From Luteitalea sp. (GTDB lineage Bacteria > Acidobacteriota > Vicinamibacteria > Vicinamibacterales > CAVVIG01), in NCBI GenBank assembly GCA_009380045.1, contig WHSN01000009.1:1-51600 (forward strand): a DNA stretch of 51,600 nt. The letters are read 5' to 3'. Position numbers and translations under genes: made by a program. Positions 46,327-51,600 of the stretch are shown in pieces (the stretch's first letter is position 1; each line of letters begins with the position of its first letter). The notes under the pieces were generated by a model. That model did no database searches. It was not told where the DNA came from and saw nothing but the letters and a program-made list of their open reading frames with translations.

Positions 46327-47574
46327 TCAGGGCCTGATGATTCGAAGACCTGCCGGCGTGGCCGGCGGACTGGCGGGACCGGCGATGCGAAGGATACGGC
46401 CGTCGGAGTGATTGACCACGAACGGCTCGCCCTGCGAATCGTACCCGAACGAGCTCACCTGACCGAGCTCCGATCGCCCACCCAGTTCTGCGGTGTGCTC
46501 GATCAGGTCTGACGCTCGTGCCTCGCCCCCGTCATCGACGGCGACGGCGATCGACCAGACCCGGCCCTGCACGAAGTCGGCGAACAGGTAGCGCCCCCGG
46601 AACCCGGCGCCGAGCGCCGTTCCCCGGTAGATATAACCGCCGGTAATCGACTGACCGGTGTTACGGTCGTATTCGAAGATGGGATCGGTGAGCGGCGTGT
46701 AGGCGGCCGGGCGCGAGGTGACGTTGTCATGCGCGCCTTCACGGTTCCGCCAGCCGTAGTTGCGGCCGCCGCGGCCGCGCGGCTCGTAGTCGATCTCCTC
46801 CCAACCCGCCTGTCCCACGTCCCCGATCAGCAGCGCTCCCGTTCCTCCTCGAGCGGGATCGTCGAAGAAATACCGCCACGGATTGCGGAGGCCGAACGCC
46901 CAGATTTCCGGGCGCGCCGCGACCGGTCGTCCGCTGACGAACGGATTGTCCTGAGGTATGCGATAGCCGACCGGATCGCTGTCGGAGACCCCGACATCGA
47001 TACGTAGCATCTTGCCCAGCAGCTCGTTGGGGTTCTGCGCACGATTCTCCGGGTCGTTGCCCGACCCGCCGTCACCGAGCCCGACGTAGAGGTAACCGTC
47101 GGGTCCGAATGCCAGATGGCCGCCGTTGTGATTGGCGTACGGCTGGGCGATGAGGGGCTCTCCCCCGGCCCCATTCCACCTGAGATCGAATCGCGAGCCG
47201 GCGTCAGCCACGAGCGGATCGTCCGACCGCCTGAATCGGGCAACCACCGTATGTCCGTCACGGTTCGTGAAGTTCACGAAGAAGCGACGGCTGGTCGAGT
47301 AGTCCGGGGCGAAGGCCAGACCGAGCAACCCCTGCTCGCCTCCGGACCGCACGGAGCCGCTCACATCCAGAAAATCGGCCGCCACCACCGTGCCGGCCCG
47401 AATGGCCCGAATCCGGCCGCCCTGCTCGACCACGAACTGAACCTCGGAATCCACCGGATCCTGAACGATCGCCACTGGCAGCGTGAAGCCGGACGCATGG
47501 ACGTGGGAGCGCAACTGCGCCGACGCGTCGGCGTCGAGCATCAAGGTCAGCATAACGAGCAGAACGGCCCGCAC
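46327..47574 (-). CDS. PQQ-dependent soluble aldose/sorbosone dehydrogenase-like protein, signal peptide
   Basis: GTG start; signal-like VRAVLLVMLTLMLDADASAQ; GEQGLLGLAFAPDY; NHNGGHLAFGPDGYLYVGLGDGGSGNDPENRAQN; EIWAFGLRNPWRYFFD; GGYIYRG. Confidence 0.92.
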   Translation of the reverse strand: MRAVLLVMLTLMLDADASAQLRSHVHASGFTLPVAIVQDPVDSEVQFVVEQGGRIRAIRAGTVVAADFLDVSGSVRSGGEQGLLGLAFAPDYSTSRRFFVNFTNRDGHTVVARFRRSDDPLVADAGSRFDLRWNGAGGEPLIAQPYANHNGGHLAFGPDGYLYVGLGDGGSGNDPENRAQNPNELLGKMLRIDVGVSDSDPVGYRIPQDNPFVSGRPVAARPEIWAFGLRNPWRYFFDDPARGGTGALLIGDVGQAGWEEIDYEPRGRGGRNYGWRNREGAHDNVTSRPAAYTPLTDPIFEYDRNTGQSITGGYIYRGTALGAGFRGRYLFADFVQGRVWSIAVAVDDGGEARASDLIEHTAELGGRSELGQVSSFGYDSQGEPFVVNHSDGRILRIAGPASPPATPAGLRIIRP

Positions 47575-47591
47575 AGAGGCATACTAGCGCA

Positions 47592-48959
47592 ATGCTTTGG
47601 CGAACCGCGATCGCGCTGCTGTGTCTGGGCGCATCCGCTGCGTGCGACAACAGCGATCCCGCGGAGCCGCCCGAGACCCCACCCGCCAGTGAGCGCATCA
47701 CCGGCAACGAACGGTTTGGCTGGACCCAGGCCGCAGCGAGCACGGACGAGCTCGCCAGCATCCAGTACGCGGCCTACGTCGACGGTTCACGTGTGGAGCT
47801 GGCGGGCGTCGGCTGCGACAGCTCGCCGCAAGCGGCCGGTTTCTCCTGCAGCGCACCACTCCCGCCCCTCGCCGTCGGCAACCACACTCTCGAGCTCGCC
47901 TCGTTCGTCGTCGTTGGTACTACGGTGCTCGAGGGGCCGCGGTCGAGCCCGTTGCGGGTGACGGTCGGTACGGCGCTGGTGTCCGGTTCATCTCTCGACG
48001 ACGTCGGGTTCACCACCGTCGACGGCGTGGCGATCCGCCTGGAGCAGATCGCCGACGACCTCGAGGACCCGACCGATATCGCCTTTGGCCCCGATGGACG
48101 TGCGTTTGTGGCTGAGGCAAACGCTACGATCCGCATCCTTGGCAGGGCGCCGTCTGAGGGTGGCGGTGTCGTGCCGATCGGCGGTTCATCCGAAGATCGC
48201 CTGCTCGCGGTCGCGCTCGATCCCGCATTCGCCCAAACCCACCACCTGTTCGCTCTCGTCGTCGCACCCGCCCCATCCGGCAGCGGCGCGTTCATGCTGG
48301 TGCGGTTCCGGGAGCACGAGGGCGCGCTGGTCGATCGTGTGACCGTGTTCGACGAGGTGCCGGCGGCCCCGGAGCCGCACGGATCGCTCCGATTCGGCCC
48401 CGACGGCAAGCTGTACGTCGCGCTCGATGACGGTGGCGTTGCCCAACGGGCGGGCGATCTGGCGTCCCGGAACGGGAAAGTCCTGCGGATGAACGCCGAC
48501 GGTTCGACGCCGGACGACCAGGCGAATCTGACGCCGGTTTTTTCCCACGGGTTCCGGGCACCGCAGGCGCTGACCTGGCAGGCGTCAGGCCATGCGTGGC
48601 TCGCGGACGAAAGCGCCGCCCACGAGCCGCTGTTGTATACCTTGCAGCGCGAGACGCCGCGGGTGCGCGGTCGGGTGCGAGCGGCGTTTCGACTCCCTGC
48701 CGGAGCGACGCCATCGGCCGCGATGTTCTATCGCGGACGGGCGATCGCCCCGTTCGAGAACAACCTGTTCGTTGCGTCCGCGGAGGGAGCGCAGCTGCTG
48801 CGGTTCACGTTCGACGTTGCCGATCCGCTCAGGGTTGTCGCGACCGAACGTCTGCTCAACGGCCGCATCGGACCGATTCAGGTCGTCGCGCAAGGACCAG
48901 ACGGCTCGATGTACGTCGCCACGCGGAACGCCCTGGCGCGGGTCGTCGTGCCCCGCTGA
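47592..48959 (+). CDS. Lipoprotein with PQQ-type sugar dehydrogenase-like beta-propeller
   Basis: MLWRTAIALLCLGASAAC lipobox; DLEDPTDIAFGPDGRAFVAE; HGSLRFGPDGKLYVALDDGGVAQRAGDLASRNGKVLRMNADGSTPDD. Confidence 0.82.
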   Translation: MLWRTAIALLCLGASAACDNSDPAEPPETPPASERITGNERFGWTQAAASTDELASIQYAAYVDGSRVELAGVGCDSSPQAAGFSCSAPLPPLAVGNHTLELASFVVVGTTVLEGPRSSPLRVTVGTALVSGSSLDDVGFTTVDGVAIRLEQIADDLEDPTDIAFGPDGRAFVAEANATIRILGRAPSEGGGVVPIGGSSEDRLLAVALDPAFAQTHHLFALVVAPAPSGSGAFMLVRFREHEGALVDRVTVFDEVPAAPEPHGSLRFGPDGKLYVALDDGGVAQRAGDLASRNGKVLRMNADGSTPDDQANLTPVFSHGFRAPQALTWQASGHAWLADESAAHEPLLYTLQRETPRVRGRVRAAFRLPAGATPSAAMFYRGRAIAPFENNLFVASAEGAQLLRFTFDVADPLRVVATERLLNGRIGPIQVVAQGPDGSMYVATRNALARVVVPR

Positions 48960-48985
48960 ACCCGCGTCCGGCCCTGACGGTGCTG

Positions 48986-48999
48986 CACCGGGCCCGGTG
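48986..48999. terminator. Possible bidirectional terminator hairpin between convergent genes
   Basis: Perfect 14-bp palindrome caccgggcccggtg in the short gap between the stops at 48959 (+) and 49029 (-); no T-tract, and a palindrome this size is expected by chance a few times per window. Confidence 0.25.
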
Positions 49000-49028
49000 G
49001 GCGAACCGGCCCCGTCGGGCGGGCACGG

Positions 49029-50399
49029 TCACTGGTTGAAGTCGACTCCGATGCGGGCTGGAGCGTTCGCTGTGACGTTCACCGTGCGGCGCCGCTCACC
49101 GAATTGGGGGTGCCGCAACACTACCTCGCGCGCGCCGATTGGAACGGCGAGGTTGCCGAGCGGCGTCGTGCCCACGGCCACGCCGTCGATCAGCACGTCG
49201 GCCCATGGCTGCGCATTCACCGACAGCAGTCCATTCGGGATGCTGACGTTGGCCGTCACCGTTCCACCCGGTATCACCCGCACCGGAAGCTTGGTGGTGA
49301 AGGCGAGGTCCTCGTTCACGAGCTCGAATGTATGGGCGCCGGCTGGCAGCATGATGCGGGTCGAAGAGGTCGTGCCGAGCAGCGTCGATCCCTCGAAAAT
49401 CTTCATCTCGAATGGCGCCGCAATCGACACCCAGCCGGCCGCGCCGCCGGCCGGCCCGGTGGCCGCCATGACGGTTGCGGTCGCACCCGCCGTCACCCTC
49501 ACGGTCTTGTTGATCGTCGTGCCGTCCCGAGAAAGGCTGATGCGGTGCTCCCCGACGGCAATCCCGGTCAAATCGAGCGGGGCGACGCCTCGACGGACGC
49601 CGTCAACCGAGACCTGCGCGCCCGGCGGATCCGAGACAATCTCGAGACGGCCGACCGCGCCGCCCGATGCCGCATCCAGCGTGACCCCTTCCACGTAGTA
49701 CGAGGCAACGGTATCGGCGGCGATGACCACGGTCAACGGCCTCTTGTCGGGGCCGTTGCCGATCTCCACCACGTGCTCGCCTACGGGAAGAGTGAGCTTC
49801 AGCGGTGTCGTGCCCTGGAGGGCGCCTCGGATCGCCACCTCGACTCCGCTCGGCTTCGACTGAAATGTGGCGACTCCGGTCGCTCCGCCTCCAGGCATGG
49901 ATGCCGCGGTTGACCCCACGCCGGCCCGTACCTGGCGCAGGTATCGCCACCCTGGCACACCGAGCGCCAGCGCCGCGGCGATGCAAACGAGCGCGAGCAC
50001 CGCACGCCGGGATCGCGGCGCTGAGGCGATCCGATCGAGGAAGGGTGCGGGAGCGGGAAATTCCGCCGGGGCCGGATCGTCGGCCGTGGTCTGTCGGCGC
50101 ACGGGTGTATCGAAGTCCGGCCCGTGACCAGCGTCCTGCGAGGCTGGCGACTCGCGTTTGGTCTGCGCCCACGCGGGCATATCCGGAATTTCGAGTGGCG
50201 ACTGGCGCAATTCCACGTCCACGGCTCCGAAGTCGGGTGCCGCTCCAGGCGTCCCAGTCGAAGGGCGATGACCGGGAGAGGCCCCATCCGGGGACCGACG
50301 GTCGCCTGATGCCTTGGGTGGGCCGTCTGGGATGAATGCCATGGAACCTCGGTGAACGTGACTGTTGGAGCCTCCACCGTCGCTCAGACGGGCATCCAT
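49029..50399 (-). CDS. PEGA-domain protein with single transmembrane segment
   Basis: TM segment RRAVLALVCIAAALALGVPGWRYL; several PEGA-type repeats (SDPPGAQVSVDGVRRGVAPLDLTGIAVGEHRISLSRDG; SVNAQPWADVLIDGVAVGTTPLGNLAVPIGAREVVLRHPQF). Confidence 0.85.
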   Translation of the reverse strand: MDARLSDGGGSNSHVHRGSMAFIPDGPPKASGDRRSPDGASPGHRPSTGTPGAAPDFGAVDVELRQSPLEIPDMPAWAQTKRESPASQDAGHGPDFDTPVRRQTTADDPAPAEFPAPAPFLDRIASAPRSRRAVLALVCIAAALALGVPGWRYLRQVRAGVGSTAASMPGGGATGVATFQSKPSGVEVAIRGALQGTTPLKLTLPVGEHVVEIGNGPDKRPLTVVIAADTVASYYVEGVTLDAASGGAVGRLEIVSDPPGAQVSVDGVRRGVAPLDLTGIAVGEHRISLSRDGTTINKTVRVTAGATATVMAATGPAGGAAGWVSIAAPFEMKIFEGSTLLGTTSSTRIMLPAGAHTFELVNEDLAFTTKLPVRVIPGGTVTANVSIPNGLLSVNAQPWADVLIDGVAVGTTPLGNLAVPIGAREVVLRHPQFGERRRTVNVTANAPARIGVDFNQ

Positions 50400-50771
50400 G
50401 TCAATCGGGCCGGGACTTACCAGAGGAAAAGCCGCCGGAGTCTCGAAAGTCTCTAACGGGCTGGAGGAATCTAGGAAGGCTCGGGCCCGGTTCCACGCCA
50501 GTGGGGTCGAGGATAGAAATCTTCGATGAACCGGAATTTCTTCTTGCCACTAAAGGACTTCATAGGTCAGTATGGACGCCACAAGTCGCAAGTGTCCTCC
50601 TCACTTCAACCTTTGCTCCGGAAAGCGGGAGATGGTGTTCCGCTCTGCAAGCTCATGAGTGGCTGTACACCTCTTGCTCCCGTCATTGCGCGACGTCCGT
50701 CGTTTGCAGCCGTCATCGGGCACTGTTCTCGATTCGTTTCGACTCTGGCTCCTACATAGACCGGCGAACCT

Positions 50772-51011
50772 ATGCCTATCCGCGACCTCTCCACTCACCC
50801 CGCTGCATACGTTTCGGTTGGAGAACTCGCCAACTACTGGCGTGTCAGCCGCAAGCAGATCTACAAGCAGATTGACGCCGGCACCCTTGCGGCGATCCGC
50901 CTGGGCCCGCGGTTGTTTCGGATCCGCACGGTTGTCGCACGCGACTTCGAAGAGAGCGCGCGGATGTGCCCGGGGGATCTGCATCAGCCGCCTGCCTCGC
51001 GCGTGGGTTAG
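50772..51011 (+). CDS. Excisionase/MerR-like helix-turn-helix DNA-binding protein
   Basis: AAYVSVGELANYWRVSRKQIYKQIDAGTLAAIRLGPRLFRI, typical of the excisionase-family HTH. Confidence 0.75.
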   Translation: MPIRDLSTHPAAYVSVGELANYWRVSRKQIYKQIDAGTLAAIRLGPRLFRIRTVVARDFEESARMCPGDLHQPPASRVG

Positions 51012-51120
51012 CCGGCGATGTGGCCGCCACGCCGCCGTCGATGCGGTTTTGTCCCCGACGTCAATTTCGCCGTCGCTGACATCCGGTGCGGGAGCGACAA
51101 CATCCGTCAAGGTGCTCTGA

Positions 51121-51600
51121 ATGACCGAGTCTGCCACGTTCGACGACCTCCTCAGGCGCATCGGGGATCGCACCGCCCGCGCCGGGGTGGTCGGTCTTGG
51201 CTATGTCGGACTGCCTTTGGCGGTCGAACTGGCGCGCGCTGGACTGCAAGTGACCGGCATCGACCTCGACGAAACGAAGGTTGACGCGGTCAACGCGGGG
51301 CGATCGTACATCGCGGACGTCCTGTCCACCGACCTCGAATCTTTCGGCCAGACCGGTAGCCTGACGGCCACGACCGATTTCGCCATCGTCGCCGAGCTCG
51401 ACACGATTACGATCTGCGTGCCGACGCCGCTCCGGAAGACCAAAGACCCGGACCTCTCGTTCGTCGTCAGCGCCGTTGAGCAGATCGCTCCGCACCTGCA
51501 CGCCGGCATGCTGGTGCTGCTCGAGTCGACCACCTATCCCGGGACGACTCAGGAGGTCGTCCAGACGATCCTGGAACAAACCGGGCTGCGGGCAGGACGC
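51121..51600 (+). CDS. Nucleotide-sugar dehydrogenase, UDP-GlcNAc/ManNAc 6-dehydrogenase-like (WbpA/TviB/WecC group), truncated by window end
   Basis: AGVVGLGYVGLPLAVELARAGLQVTGIDLDETKVDAVNAGRSYIADV; ICVPTPLRKTKDPDLSFV; LLESTTYPGTTQEVV. Confidence 0.9.
   Translation, partial: MTESATFDDLLRRIGDRTARAGVVGLGYVGLPLAVELARAGLQVTGIDLDETKVDAVNAGRSYIADVLSTDLESFGQTGSLTATTDFAIVAELDTITICVPTPLRKTKDPDLSFVVSAVEQIAPHLHAGMLVLLESTTYPGTTQEVVQTILEQTGLRAGR

Noticed and set aside
48986-48999. 14-bp perfect palindrome as a regulatory operator
   Set aside because: A few such palindromes are expected per window by chance; only its location between convergent genes is mildly suggestive, so it is kept only as a weak terminator candidate.
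50772-51011. Excisionase-like HTH as evidence of an integrated mobile element
   Set aside because: No integrase, att-like repeats, or transposase are visible in the window; this HTH family is also used by ordinary regulators.

Overview
High-GC bacterial DNA (composition and gene style suggest an Acidobacteriota-like genome; this is inference). About 46 kb (1-45,897) is almost entirely + strand, tightly packed and often stop/start-overlapping: a very large surface or exopolysaccharide biosynthesis and decoration locus. It contains: the tail of a Wzt-like ABC ATPase; at least 8 glycosyltransferases; two paralogous CDP-glycerol-glycerophosphotransferase-like proteins; an O-antigen polymerase/ligase; a GDP-mannose-6-dehydrogenase-like enzyme; a DegT aminotransferase; a PglC-like phosphoglycosyl transferase; a CapD/PglF-like 4,6-dehydratase; a formyltransferase followed by a PIG-L deacetylase; a CapK/PaaK adenylating enzyme; two canonical AsnB amidotransferases and one degenerate AsnB-like protein; an FkbH-ACP-GNAT-VOC cassette; a polysaccharide deacetylase; and a FemAB/CelD-like protein. 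The most interesting structure is a three-gene module (membrane-anchored beta-helix protein, SGNH hydrolase, NodU/CmcH carbamoyltransferase) present twice, about 21 kb apart. Copy 1 is followed by SxtJ- and SxtK-like small membrane proteins; the 52-aa SxtK-like ORF is missing from the supplied ORF track. Copy 2 has a divergent carbamoyltransferase and no SxtJ/K. After 45.9 kb come an Ig-like gene remnant, a divergent pair of PQQ-type sugar dehydrogenase-like genes, a PEGA-domain protein, an excisionase-like HTH gene, and the start of another nucleotide-sugar dehydrogenase that runs off the window. No tRNA, rRNA, CRISPR array or transposase was recognised. All family calls come from reading motifs, without database searches.
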